From NCBI GenBank assembly GCA_016169945.1, contig JADLSH010000333.1, forward strand, positions 992,001 through 1,056,000: a stretch of 64,000 bases of DNA, given 5' to 3'. Under the pieces are notes generated by a model. That model ran no database searches and was not told the DNA's origin. It saw only the letters and a program-made list of their open reading frames with translations. The stretch is from Trachythela sp. YZ-2020. Taxonomy: Eukaryota; Cnidaria; Anthozoa; Malacalcyonacea; Clavulariidae. How positions within the stretch are numbered: the stretch's first letter is position 1; each line of letters begins with the position of its first letter. The translations under genes and the position numbers were made by a program. Positions 40,371-52,459 of the stretch are shown piece after piece.

Positions 40371-40967
40371 TATAGCAAATACGACGGTTGACTGTTGTGT
40401 AAAACTACCTGAAAAATACAATGAGATCTTCGATTTTTCGAGCGAAGGCCCTTCGTCTGGAAGTTAGTAGAATGTGTCAGGGGAAAAACATGTGCTTTTA
40501 TGGTGAATACAAAAGCGATCATGTGATAAAAAATAAATCAATCAGATGGATTTAATCAAAACAAACTATAAACAAAATATGGAAATCACATCACAAAATA
40601 TATTAGCATATAAGTAGCAGCGAACAAGGATAACATAGCAAGAAAGACAGAAAACAAGGAACAAATATTAGATAAGGTGAGATGTAGGGTATCTGCTGAT
40701 GGCAGACATAAACAGATAGGAGTTAAATGTAAGAGAGGCGCTCATTACTGCCGAGAGGATGAATGGTGCCACTAGCGCTGCACAGAAGAATCCAGTGACC
40801 ACGATGGTACACCACAAGAAGTTTTGTCGCAATCTCCGGAATGAAATGGTTAGTCATGTTACACTATATTTACCATGTATTGCTAAGCCTGCTTTACATT
40901 ATTTCGACCTTATTTTATCTAAGACTTGTGTCTCTAGCCACCTTTAAGTTGTATTTTCACTTGCCTA

Positions 40968-42660
40968 ATGTCCGCCATGTTATGTCTCGTCTTGAGGGCT
41001 TGTTTCATGCGCATTGCTGTTGAATCGGTGTCTTCGCATATTCACAATTTAGATTTAGATATTTCGCGTGTCAAAAGCATGTTGTCTTCTACATGTCCTT
41101 CTATTTTTAGACAGGGCATCATCCAATTTATTAGTTTGTTGAATTCTAGACTTTATTCATTTCTCAAGGCGGATAAAGATTCCAAATTCAACTCTTTGTT
41201 AGGCACCCTACCTGTTTCGGCACCTAGTCACACTAGTTCAGTCAGCGATGTCAATTTATTTGTAAGATTCCCCCTGATTTAACCCTATCCGAACTCTGAG
41301 AGATCTGTTCTCGCAAAAGGTCTCAAATTTGTTCCCAACTCCAGGTCCCTTGACTTTTTTTTTCAGTGAAAGCAGATACCAAATCTTTTTTTAGACGATT
41401 ACACCTTAAGGCGCACTTTCACGACAACCCCTCCATCCATCAAAAGGACGTTTTTGAGGCCATCAACCCGAAAAAATCTTCCTGGTCTCCAGAAGACCAA
41501 CATGGGTCCCTAGAGCTATTCATTAGACAATGTCGACATGACATAGAACAACTCCCCAAATTTAGGCCCAAAAGGCCATCTAACCTCACTGAAGCTGAAT
41601 TTAGTGCTCTCAAATCACTCCGTGCTCGGGAAGACATTGTTATCAAACCTGCTGATAAGGGTGGTGCTTTGGTTGTTTGGAGAGCTGACTTTTATCGCAT
41701 TGAAGCTCGTTGAAAATTGAGTGACAGCACCTTTTACAGCAAAATTGACAATGATTTGACTTCTACCAATCAAACCACCATTTCCAACACCATTAAGAAT
41801 TTAATCGCCTCTGGTGATCTTCCTGAAACTGCCAAGCATCTCATAACCACCATCCCTCGCACACCCGTCATGTACTTCTTGCCCAAAATCCACAAACCCG
41901 AAAACCCAGGTAGACCCATTCTCATGTCATGGTGCCCTTGGTTAAGGACTTACCATCCTATATCAAGGACACCAAACATGTTCTCCAAATCTTTCATAAC
42001 ATTCAATTTCATAACACTCATAAATTCATTTTCACCATGGATGTCAAATCCTTGTACACTGTCATTCCCCATCATGATGGTTTGAGAGCACTCAAATTCT
42101 TCTTATATAAGCGCCCCAACCATGAACCGTCTACCACTGTTTTGATCCGTTTGGCTGAATTAGTGCTCACCCTCAACAATTTTTCATTTGATGGTGAGCA
42201 TTACCAACAAATAAGTGGTGTAGCCATGGGAACCAAAATGGGTCCCAACTATGCCAATTTATTTGTTGTTTTGTCGAAAAGCAGATCTTCAAGCAATACA
42301 CTGATGCCATACCTGATTACCTTGGTAGGTACATTGACGACTGTCTCGGCACAGCATCCTTTTTTCCGCGGAGAGTTGGACAAGTTTATTAACTTTGTTA
42401 ATAACTTCCACCCAGCACTCCAGTTTACGTGGGAGATCAGCGAGACCAGTGTATCGTTCTTAGATATACTTGTATCTATCAATGGCAATAAACTTGTTAC
42501 TTCTGTGTTCTACAAGCTGACTGACTCCCATAGCTATCTTCTCTTTACTTCTTCCCATCCCAACCACACTAAAAGGTCCGTTCCCTTCTCTCAGTTCCTT
42601 CGCCGCATTTGCATTGAAGATGGGGACTTCCACACCAAAAGTCTGGAAATGAGAAACGTT
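40968..42660 (+). pseudogene. Penelope-like reverse transcriptase, several frame breaks
   Basis: The N-terminal part (40968-41280) precedes the RT core: VKADTKSFFRRL..., REDIVIKPADKGGALVVW (about 41630-41680), FLPKIHKPENPGRPI, FTMDVKSLYTVIPHHDGL (about 42030-42080), GVAMGTKMGPNYANLF (about 42217-42264) and, in a shifted frame, GRYIDDCLG (about 42328-42354) with the catalytic Asp pair. Lesions include TGA at 41711-41713, a deletion and shift near 41930, and a shift on each side of the YIDD motif. It would prime cDNA synthesis on chromosomal ends made by the GIY-YIG domain. Confidence 0.8.
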
Positions 42661-42668
42661 TTTGTCCA

Positions 42669-43302
42669 ATGCGGTTATCCAACCCCCTCTTAGATACTGC
42701 CTTTTCGAAGGCCTCCAATATTCCCCGATCCGAAACCCTTAGAGACCATGTGTCTAATGTTCCCAACAACAAAATACCCCTAGTTCTCGGTTACCATCCC
42801 TTCAATTTCAAAGTAAGAATTTTCATCTTGAAAAACGACCCTGAAACATGTTCCATTTTCACCAATAATCCCTTAGTCTCATTTCGACATAGTAAAAATA
42901 TCCATGAAACCCTAGTCCACAGCTCTCTACCACAGGACTCATTGTCACCTAATGGCACGTTTCCTTGTGGTGTGAAGCTGTGTAAAACCTGCAAGTATAT
43001 AGATTCTTCCACTACAATTTCGGCACCAAAATCTAAGTACACCATTAAGCACCATTTCATGTGCACCTCCTCTCATCTCATCTACTGTATTTCATGCAGT
43101 AAATGTGGGATGCTCTATATTGGTGAAACTGGTAGATATTTAAGGATAAGGTTTGATGAGCATCGTCGTGCTGTCGTAAACAATGATGCTAAACAACCTG
43201 CTGCCAGACATTTCAACACTGGCAATCACAGTGTTTCAGATATGAAAATTCGAGCTCTGTGTCCCATTTCTTGTAGTAATGATAGCCGCAAAAGCCAATA
43301 AA
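42669..43302 (+). pseudogene. Penelope-like C-terminal region with GIY-YIG endonuclease
   Basis: Frame NPLLDTAFSKASNIPRSE...FPCGVKLCKTCKYI...HFMCTSSHLIYCISCSKCGMLYIGETGRYLRIRFDEHRRAV...ARHFNTGNHSVSDM. The CCHH-type zinc motif upstream (CKTC, CISCSKC) and GIY-YIG-like GMLYIGETGR with RxxEH are the canonical Penelope-like endonuclease. A stop (TAA near 43300) precedes the last few residues MRIIYQLGTIHP. Joining to the RT needs one frameshift near 42685. Confidence 0.8.
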
Positions 43303-43800
43303 TGCGTATCATTTACCAACTTGGCACCATTCATCCTCTCAGCATTAATGAGCGCTCTCTTACATTCAACTCCTATCTGTTTATGTCTGCCATCAGCAGA
43401 TACTCTACATCTCACCTTATCTAATATTTGTTCCTTGTTTTCTGTCTTTCTTGCTTTGTTATCCTTGTTCGCTGCTACTTAATATGCTAATATATTTTTT
43501 GATGTGATTTCCATATTTTGTTTATAGTTTGTTTTGATTTAAATCCATCTGATTGGTTTATTTTTTATCACGTGATCGCTTTTGTATTCACCATGAAAGC
43601 ACATGTTTTTTTCCCCTGACCCATTCTACTAACTTCCAGACGAAGGGCCTTCGCTTGAAACGTTGAAGTTCTCATTGTATTTTTCAGGTAGTTTTACACA
43701 ACAGCCAACCTCTGTATTTAGATATAACACTATATAGATATCAACTATATACTAAATTGCAGTAACTAGGCATTGCCTTGTGTAACATGACCTTAAATGT

Positions 43801-43905
43801 TAACCCATTAATTTGCTGGCAATGCACCCTACTTTAGTATTTTACTCTGTCTAATGCCAGATGATTTTACTTGTCAGTGGCAGAGTACTGCCAGTTAATG
43901 GGTTA
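43801..43905. repeat. Palindromic MITE, complete copy
   Basis: Starts TAACCCATTAATTTGCTGGC and ends GCCAGTTAATGGGTTA. Inverted ends surround a 70-bp core. Related copies are at 8241-8334 (partial, inverted) and 46400-46422 (end only). Confidence 0.7.
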
Positions 43906-44232
43906 TACTTTACATAGGGATTTTGTAGGTGGAATTTTATACCAAAACTGCAATTATGCTAAAAATATTATACCAAAACCAAAACTTATTTGCTCATGTT
44001 CCAAATTTCAATCAGAGCTTTCATAATGAAAATTTATGCACAAAATTTTAGTGCGAAAATATTTCTGCAAAACCAAAGCAGCCGAAAAAAATATTGTGCA
44101 TGGAAAAAAGTCCTCCCCCTAAGTACACCACTGTTATTGCATTAATTTATCCTGGGTGCATCGCTGCCATATTCTGCAGCCTGGTGCGGGGGAAATATAG
44201 ATTTTAACATACTTGTCATCATGCTATCCAGG

Positions 44233-46393
44233 CAGGCTCGAGTCAACTGTGCCAGTAAAACTGGCATATTATCTAGTTGCACTGCTCGTTTTTTATCCAA
44301 ATTATGCTCAAGGAAGCATTTGAGTTTTAAGCATAATTTGAGTAATAAGAAAGGTGAGTTTTATTAACCTCTTATATTAATAAATCTCTTAGATGAGATA
44401 AGTAATACTGTGCGGGCTGAAACCCGGTGCTATTACAGCACTCTGTGTTTTAACGATTGTTATATTGAAGCATTACACTTGCTTGTATGTAATCAGCAAG
44501 TGCATGGTATTGCTGATCATTAAAGGACGCTGCAATGATACTGAAAACCCTCTGTGCAGCAGCAGAAGATGGCTGTACTAGCCTGAAGCAACAACATCTT
44601 GTGCAGCAGCGACATACTGTGGTAGTTCCCTGAAGAGACCATTAATATGATCACATCAGTGTTGAGAAATGGAAAGAGCCTGAAGGCTTCCACTGATGCA
44701 GGTGTATGCCTCAACCATTGAACAGCAACTGGACACATGATTCTTGCATCTTTGAAGGCAGAGACTGTGTCATAGAGCTCCACATTAAACTTCATCAAGA
44801 ACCACTGTATCACTGGCTGTACACAAACCTTGGCTCTCTGTTCCAGAACCGCAACGATCTGAGTTGGATCTACAATTGCAATATCGGCAGCAACGGCGCG
44901 CACATTTGGAAAATGTGGAACCTGACAGGCCTCGGCAACAACCTTTAACTTCTCGTAGCAAGAAATACAAGGGGGCCATCTCCTTCCAAGTAGTAAGTGG
45001 CTTTTACAAAATTCTCCCTCAACGGTCACAGCCAACTTGAGCTTGAGGTTAATAAGGCATTGCGGATCCGAGAGAATGGCTTGAAGCTGCGACACAATGT
45101 TTGGACCAATCTTGTCAGCTTCAGATTGTTGCAGAAATCTGGAAACGTCCCCAAACTGTTCCAACAGCTGCTTGTAGACTTCCCACTTCGACCACCAGCG
45201 CGTTTCGCTGTACGTATTGGGGGCCCATCCAGTTAGGTATTTCCATGCTAACTTTGCTTTATGGCTGTGTTCCGAACTCCAGCAGGGTAGGAATAACTAT
45301 ATGGTTGCCCACATTATCGAGCGTGTGGGAAAAGCAAACCACATTAAAGAGCTCTAGGAACATTAATCTTATCCAATTCAATGCAGCTTGATTAACACTT
45401 GCTCCATCCCTCATCGCTGCAAGCAAAGCGCTCCCCCTGATCCCATATTCCATACACAGCGCTTCGTTTAGAACCCTTGCTAGTTCTTCAAGCAGATATC
45501 AATTCTTATCAAACGCTGCATTATTACCAGTCGTCATCAACGAAGCGAACGATTATTGCAATAGCCTCGCCTTGTCTGGTACTCCCATAAAATATTACTG
45601 AAACATCCCTTGTAGTTTCTCCCTCTTGTAAAGATAGTTATTTCTTAATGTTTTCAATTTCGTGCTTGAAAACAATTGCAATGTACTGCCGTAGATTGGA
45701 GCTGTGACTGAGACAATGACAGTTTTTCTCTAATGGAGGACGTAGCTTGTCTATTTTCTGGATCCTGGCGGTATGCCTGTTGATCTAAGGGAAGCGTTTT
45801 GTCTTGACGGTTTTCTCTCGACTTAGGGCCTGGACGATAGTTTGCTCTCTGAACTTGGATTTCTTTAAATTTTCCTTTCGAATGGCGTGTTTCTTCGAGG
45901 CACAGTGGGATTTCAAAATGATCTTTTTGGATGACACAACCTCTTTGCAAACATTGCAAAAAATCGAACTTCCTTTGACAATTAAATTCTCGTCAGAAAA
46001 TTGGTTTACTTGATCGTGTAGGGGAACATTCCTTGGATTACCTGAAAGTTCTCGGGATCTGCTTCGGGGGTGGCGGACGCCGTTTTGTCATGTTGTCACA
46101 CCATGAGAGTGGGACTGGGAACAAGGTTTTCTAGACTTCTGGTTCTTCCCCCAAAAAACTAAAAAACTATCCAAACTAGGCCCTAGACATCGCCGACCAT
46201 TTATTTGGAGAGCTTGCTTTATGTCTGAAGTCAATTTATCATTACGGTAAGGTATATTTGAGCCTGGTTTTAGCACTTCCGGTCTTCAAAATACAAATTA
46301 TGCTAGCATTGCTTTTTGACAAAAAATCTAAAAATTATGCTCGTTTTGTCAAATTATGCCAAAAATTATGCTAGCACAATCGACTCGAGCCTG
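44233..46393 (-). mobile_element. hAT-type DNA transposon, degraded
   Basis: The ends read CAGGCTCGAGTC (44233-44244) and its complement (46382-46393), with similarity continuing about 20 bp further. Subterminal copies of AATTATGC occur near both ends, as expected for transposase-binding repeats. An 8-bp duplication is not clear (TATCCAGG versus GTGGTAGG). A BED-finger, RNase-H-like transposase lies on the minus strand. Confidence 0.7.
44520..46010 (-). pseudogene. hAT-like transposase with BED finger, broken
   Basis: The N-terminal part, near 45960-45880, reads FCNVCKEVV...LKSHCASKKH in a BED-type C2H2 pattern, followed by a basic stretch (REQTIVQALSREKTVKTKRF). After a damaged interval with stops near 45500-45540, VEYGIRG-type sequence runs MEYGIRGSALLAAMRDGASVNQAALN...CFSHTLDNVG, then a frameshift near 45270, then SETRWWSKWEVYKQLLEQFGDVSRFLQ...DPQCLINLKLKLAVTVEG. 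CFSHTLD and RWWSKWE are landmarks of the RNase-H-like hAT core. Stop at 44520-44522. Confidence 0.65.
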
Positions 46394-46429
46394 GTGGTAG
46401 GGTACTGCCAGTTAATGGGTTATTAATTA

Positions 46430-47150
46430 ACTATAGAATATTTTAGTATTTTTTGGTTTTCAGTTCTTTACTACAGTAATCCCCATTGACAGTTTTCTTG
46501 TCACTCGCACAACTAGGCAACATCCTTTTACTTTTCATGAATAGCTGTTCAGCCTTTATCATAATAACCAGGAATTACATCTACAATATTATAAAATAAG
46601 CCAATAAACACTCAACTTTGACTCTACTCAAGAGTCTCACACACCAATTTTTATTTAGTTGGAGACGTAAACAAGGTGTCCGTTCAAAACGGCCCCACCT
46701 CCGCCAGTCAAAACTGCCCCTGCCAACTTTGTTAGTCAAAACGCATGTGTTTATAAAATCAGTTCATGATGAAACACAAATGATTTATATTTATTACTAT
46801 GAGATTGTATCATAAGATTATTAGGTTGTAAATGCCAAAAATTTCCAAATTATGAACCATTGCCACTAAGCGCCTGAAGCATTGAGTAAGCGGATCACAC
46901 GCTCGAATCAGGAATTTTTTCACATGGAACAGTTAGTTTGGGTATTTTATTTTTGTCTAAATTCTCCATTGAATTGAAATACTGGCGAGACATATGGCCA
47001 GGAGCTAAAAAATGTTGGTTTCAGTGACCAGCTTTGTAGAGGACAACATTAATGCATCATCATGGCTGTATCACTTTAACTTTAGCTAAGGCTGACACGA
47101 AACGATTTTAGAGTAATACTTAAAATGAAACGATTGTTGCTAATATTTAA
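46430..47150. other. No gene recognised
   Basis: AT-rich spacer between the hAT element and the LINE. A patch at 46672-46745 repeats the words AAAACGGCCCC and GTCAAAACTG. It is related in inverted orientation to 49045-49105. Confidence 0.45.
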
Positions 47151-48980
47151 ATGCATTCTATCTATCTAATGGTCAACATTTTAATATCCTTCCTGTTGAT
47201 GAATCATTCGTTATTAAACATCTCAAAGCTTCGAAAGCAACTGGTTTGGACAAGATAAATATAAAGCTACTTAAAGATGCATCAGAAATAATTGCTCCTT
47301 CGATTACAAAGCTCATTAATCGATCCATTCAAAATCATACATTCCCTTCAAGCCGGAAATGTTCGAAGGTAACTCCTTTGTACAAATCCGGGGACAGAGC
47401 GAACGCAAGTAATTACCGTCCAATATCAGCTCTACCTCCATTGAGCAAGTTAATGGAAAAAGCTGTTTATACTCAACTTTATGATTATTTAACAGAAAAT
47501 AACATTCTCAATGATAATTAGTTTGGTTTTCGCCGACTCTCGAGTTTCGCTGACGAGATTCTGGCCAGTATGGAAAAGGGAGAAGTGTGCGGTGCAGTGT
47601 TTTTAGACTTATCTAAGGCCTTTGACACGGTCGATCACGCTACTATGCTGAAGAAATTATCTGCCATTGGTGTTTCTACTGAAGATATGGCATGGTTCGC
47701 ATCCTATCTAAGTTTTCGATCGCTTCGAACTACTTGCGGTCCTGAACTGTCTGAACCATTATGCTGTAACTTTGGTGTCCCACAGGGCAGTATTCTTGGC
47801 CCTTTACTCTTTTTGATTTATATCAACGAGATACCAAGTTTCATTAAACATGCTCAATTATCTCTTTACGCAGACGACACTGTCCTGTATTACTTTTCTA
47901 ACACCTCGCAGGATCTGGAGGAGAAACTAAATGTCGACCTGCGTAATGTTTCTGTCTGGCTTAATGAGAATAAACTAACTTTGAATACAAAAAAGACCAA
48001 ATTCATGATCATTGGGAGTAACCGTAAACTTTCTAATATTGATTCCGTCACAGTCAAGGTAGCTGGCAGTAATATTGAAAGAGTCGAAGAATTCTCGTAT
48101 CTTGGAGTAACTTTTTCGTCTAATATGACCTGGACTGAGCATGTCAACCAACTTTGTTCAAAGATCAGCAAACGCCTGGGGCTCCTGAAGAGAATTAAGC
48201 ATCTGCTACCACGATACACAAGACTACTTTTTTACAAGAGTCTTATTTTACCCCTGTTTGACTACGGCGACCTGGTATGGGGTGATAAGAACAATGACGT
48301 ACTGATGGGCAATTTACAAATTCTCCAGAACAAAGCAGCAAAAATCATCCTAGACTATCACCCGCTTTCTTCGTCTAGTGCTGCGCTGGATAAGTTGGGA
48401 TGGAACAGGCTTCACCAACGTCGATTTTATCATAGATGTTTATTCATTTTTAAATGTTTGAATGGTCTATCTATGTCTAATCTAATCTTGAAATCGCAAA
48501 GCGAACTTCATTCCTATAACACTAGAAATAAGAACAATTTATGCTTGCCTAAAGTTAAACGAAATTGGGGCAAGCAAAGGCTCGAGTACCATGCAGTAAA
48601 CGATTGGAACACTCTTGACGAAGAGACTAGACATTCAGACTCAATTGCTAAGTTCAAAATGAACTATTTTAAAACTCACTAGTGCTGATTTATAACACTC
48701 ATAGCATGCTGACGTACTCTTTGAATTCTATTTAGTTACTATTTTTATTGTTGTAGATAGCTCATAGCTCTTAGTCTCACCTGTAACTTAAACACTAGGC
48801 ATACTTTTATTGACTTTTAACGTTAATTTTAATGTAATGTGATGGAATTAGTTTTTATGACTCATATTTATATAATTATGTAAATTTCTAAATATAGGAC
48901 CTCTCTGAAAATCACTTTACGTGAGAGAGTTTCCTATTGAAATATTGTCATAAAAATAAATAAATAAATAAATTCTAATA
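47150..48980 (+). mobile_element. CR1/L2-like LINE, 5' truncated
   Basis: Reverse transcriptase from TFNILPVDESFVIKHLKASKATGLDKI (about 47172) to the C-terminus at 48682, then a 3' UTR ending in (AAAT)n at 48955-48972. There is no endonuclease domain and no 5' UTR, as expected for target-primed 5' truncation. Confidence 0.85.
47172..48682 (+). pseudogene. Non-LTR reverse transcriptase, one stop and one deletion
   Basis: RT motifs in order: NYRPISALPPLSKLMEKAV (47410-47470), a TAG at 47519-47521 in place of the Gln of QFGFR, a short deletion after FGFR, VFLDLSKAFDTVDH (about 47598-47640), FGVPQGSILGPLLFLIYIN (about 47770-47830), the catalytic YADDTVLYY (about 47868) and the thumb (NENKLTLNTKKTKFM). 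The C-terminus has the usual HSYNTR...WNTL sequence. The 370 codons after the stop are intact, indicating a moderately young insertion. Confidence 0.85.
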
Positions 48981-51900
48981 ATCTAATAATAGATGCTTTG
49001 CAGTGTAACCAATTAAATCATTAATACTTAAACCAAACGATGTTTGACTTGACTTGGGGCTGTTTTGACTCGGGCCCGTTTTGACTCGGGGCCGTTCTGA
49101 CTGGTAAGCAAACATAAAGATCATTGTCAAATTCTAAGTCAAATTTGTCCCATAAATATGTAGGCAAAATGAAATGAAAGTACCATAAATTTTTAATCTA
49201 TAGTATGAAGAATACCATTTCAATACTGTGCTTTCAACAAAATATCTTGCTCTAAAATTCTATATGAAAGTGAACTGTATTGGCACTCTGGTGCCATGTC
49301 GATCCACACAAGCTATCTCAGAATTGCAACATTTTGGCTAAAAGAAACACTTTCATTTAGAATTAAAACATCAAAATTACTCTCTTACCTTTCTCATTTA
49401 TATTTCCGATGCACACAGTTGGGTTTATTCACCAAAATTGCTTAAAAGCGCGATTTAGTAGCAGCGATGTCCATTTCACAATACATTTCCCTATTGTTCT
49501 GGCTGCACTTTTCTGGCCAGCAACATGGCAGCCATCAAAAAAACATCAAAGGAGTGACCTTCTATTCATTCCATATTCTATGCTACTAGTTTCAGCATTT
49601 GTCCACTTGAGGATTTCGCTAGCTTTCATGTATGAAAAACAGTAGAACACACAAAGTTATTTCTCCTTGCGTAAAAGGTAAGACGTTACTATTTGAGTGT
49701 TCATTATATTTTTGTTTAACTTTTGCTGTTATTGTATTTTAATACTATACTATTGCATAATTTATCAAGAATAACAACGCTATAAGCCAGTTCTGAGTTG
49801 TCGGGATAACATTGCAGTTGAATCATAACATGATGATATGTAGCAGAGACCCGAAAAATTAAAATATGCATATCAAATTCAACTGTTCAATCATCATTTG
49901 AATATGGCAAATATTGCTTGAAGAACAATTACTTTCCTCACTGTTGACTCGCTTTATTACTTATTAGTTGAAAATGTATTCCCTTATTAAGTGCACCTTT
50001 CTGTATTTTGCTTACACAGAAGATAAAATATGCTAATACAAAAATTATTTAATGACATATCTATTGTGGCTAGATGTGAAAGACAAATAAATTATTGAAC
50101 AGTTGAATACTTTGATATGCATATTATAATTCTCCAGTCTTAGCTACAATCCTGACCAAAACCATCAACTACACTCTAATAAATATGTCCCTTTTGACAT
50201 TCCTAACTATAAAACGTCTAGGTTTTCTCATTTAATGGCCCCCCTTGCCCCAACTTAATTTGAATAACTAACGATGTCTTTAATTGTTCTAAATTATTGT
50301 GGAGGAACAATTAAGTACAAATTATAAAGTATATTGCTTCAAAGTCCGATTCGAAGTATTCCTGTATACGGGGTGGAAAATTTGGGTTGGCAAAATTTGC
50401 AAGCATGTCAAACACATTGCAAATTTTTCGCTTGTACGTTCGTAAAATGCAGTCGCTTTGCATCTATTGACGCGTCTATTGAAACACAAATGAACATTTT
50501 ACAGTAACACTACTTTCGGTTTCTTCTAATGTTATATTTGTTTATATTTTCAATATAAAAAGCAGTGCACATGTGATTTCCAACTCGCTTTGCCGGGACA
50601 ACTCAGCCCAGGAAAAAAGGAAAGCAATGGGAAATCCAAAGTTCATCAAGTTTTGCGGGTGCATGGCTATGTTTCATGGGTGTGATGGGTGGTCATCTCA
50701 CTTATCTTTGTTAGGAGTGGAATGAGCGAATTATAAAAAAACATGAGTAAGTCATATCAGTAAGTCTGAATTATAACTTATAAATCGCTTTTTGGGACTT
50801 CAGGAAAAGCTGCGGAACACATTTATCGTTTATACTTTATAAAAAAGGATAGAGATAGATGGTCGAAAAAATATGGAAAATTTCTCATATTGTTGATGTA
50901 TTTTAATATAGCCGTAAAAATGTTGTTTTATTTACATAGATTTTCATTTTTTTCCAATTAAAATATCCTATATTTTATGCTATCAAAAAGTTCCAACTTA
51001 AAAGGAAAGCGAAATCATTTCACGCGAGATAATTTGTATATTTTCACCTGATTTCATTTCACAAAACTAATTTATAAGTAAAAGGCCAGACTGGAAAGTT
51101 TGCAAAGTGTGTGACCAAGATGAAAATGTTCCGAAATTTAGCGTGGCCGATTTTCGAGTTTGTGCATCCAGTACGAAAATGTGCGCATTTAATTTTTTCC
51201 ATCATCAAATGCATGTGCATTGACATTTCATTGAGCGTGTGAGTGCAAAATGTCCCGTTTGCGCGGCGACTGTGTAGATATGCAATTAGGGAGATCTTAC
51301 AGACTTGCATCATTGCCACTTTGCTTTGCAATTGTTTAGGAAGGTATGTAAGTTATTAAATGTCTATATTCAGCAACCAGGTGGTGGTTAAAGGAAGGTT
51401 ACATTACATTGTTGTCGTGTGAACATGTTCGAATCAACCAATAACAATAGAGAGTGTAATTCGAACTCGCGAGCTCTCAACTGAATATCCCCAGGTATCG
51501 ACAGCCACAGTGCCTCTGGATTTTCACTGACAAAAAATCTCTTGTGTTTGCTGAAGATAATGAATGTGATGTGAAATGTAATGGGCTTTATGGATCTGGT
51601 TTTTTTTTTGGCGATTCGATGCATTATTATGCGACGCGAGAAGGATTTGTGAAGCCAATGCAAGTTCGTTGGAGCTGCATTGACCTGCCTTCTCCTTAAT
51701 ATTACATTCCCCTCAAAGTGGATTTAAAATCACACCAAATCAACACCGAAAAGTCGATTGCAACTTGTAGTAGAAGTAAGTAACTTTATTTCTTCATTTG
51801 ACACAATATTTTAGCAATTTTTTGACAATATATATTTGACTATTAAGTCTACTATAATTTGCTAATATGAAGTACCCTAACCATCAATAATAAATATATA

Positions 51901-52240
51901 TTTAATTCCATCATACCATAATAGCATAACAGGCATACAAACTGGCAAATAGCATAACAGACATAACACATACACATAATATACCATAACATACAAACAG
52001 CAATAATAAAAAATAAAATTAATAAAAAATAAAATTAATATAGCAACAATGTGAGCTTGGGCTGCCTGTGATAAATCTGGATGTAATATCACTATTTTCG
52101 AGATTTTTGTGGGACTTGTGGATTTTGTGGACTCTTGGTATTCCATAGTTATAAAAGGTAAAAAAACTTTATAAAGCTAAAAATTTGTAACGAAATGTCT
52201 GAATCGCCCAAGGCAGGCGCCTGAGTATATATATATATAT
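48981..52240. other. No gene recognised; MITE-like palindrome inside
   Basis: AT-rich. Contains the palindromic element at 49863-50125 and several short open frames without recognisable domains. Confidence 0.5.
49863..50125. mobile_element. Short MITE with about 30-bp TIRs
   Basis: The left end ATATGCATATCAAATTCAAC and the right end GTTGAATACTTTGATATGCA are inverted copies with a small indel (ATAC), about 30 bp each, enclosing about 200 bp of AT-rich sequence. No target duplication is certain. Confidence 0.65.
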
Positions 52241-52244
52241 ATAG

Positions 52245-52455
52245 TCAAATCTGCAGACATGCATGTTTCGCCGTTCAACGGCTCGTCAGTGCAGCTTGTA
52301 ACGCAGTCCAGATGCGAGTGACTTCGTATTTATACACCATACTCTTGCCCTCACCAAGCGCATGTGGTACAATACTCAGACACATGCGCATCCAGACATG
52401 CGTGAAGTGTCTTGGGGCCAGAGTGCTCAAACGACCACAAGGGAAGTGAGCTTTT
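52245..52455 (-). ncRNA. Hammerhead-ribozyme repeat, copy 2 (core intact)
   Basis: On the minus strand 52251-52295 reads stem I CTGCA/TGCAG, core CTGACGA, stem II GCCGT-TGA-ACGGC, GAAA, stem III CATG/CATG and cleavage site after GTC. All invariant hammerhead positions (C3 U4 G5 A6 ... G8 A9 ... G12 A13 A14) are satisfied, so self-cleavage is plausible, though the 4-bp stem III without a real loop suggests it may work best as a dimer. The surrounding 210 bp match 30836-31045 in inverse orientation and are followed by an AT repeat. Confidence 0.75.
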
Positions 52456-52459
52456 GCAT

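Larger units (their letters stand above)
40380..43720 (+). mobile_element. Penelope-like element with inverted terminal repeats, degraded
   Basis: About 360 bp at the left (40380-40745) is the reverse complement of the right end (43345-43720), the tail-to-tail pLTR layout typical of Penelope-like elements. Between them lie reverse transcriptase and GIY-YIG endonuclease sequences with several frame breaks. Both terminal repeats carry GACGAAGGGCCTTCGCT followed by GAAA and CGAAG/TGAAG, a degenerate hammerhead-like core. Confidence 0.85.
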
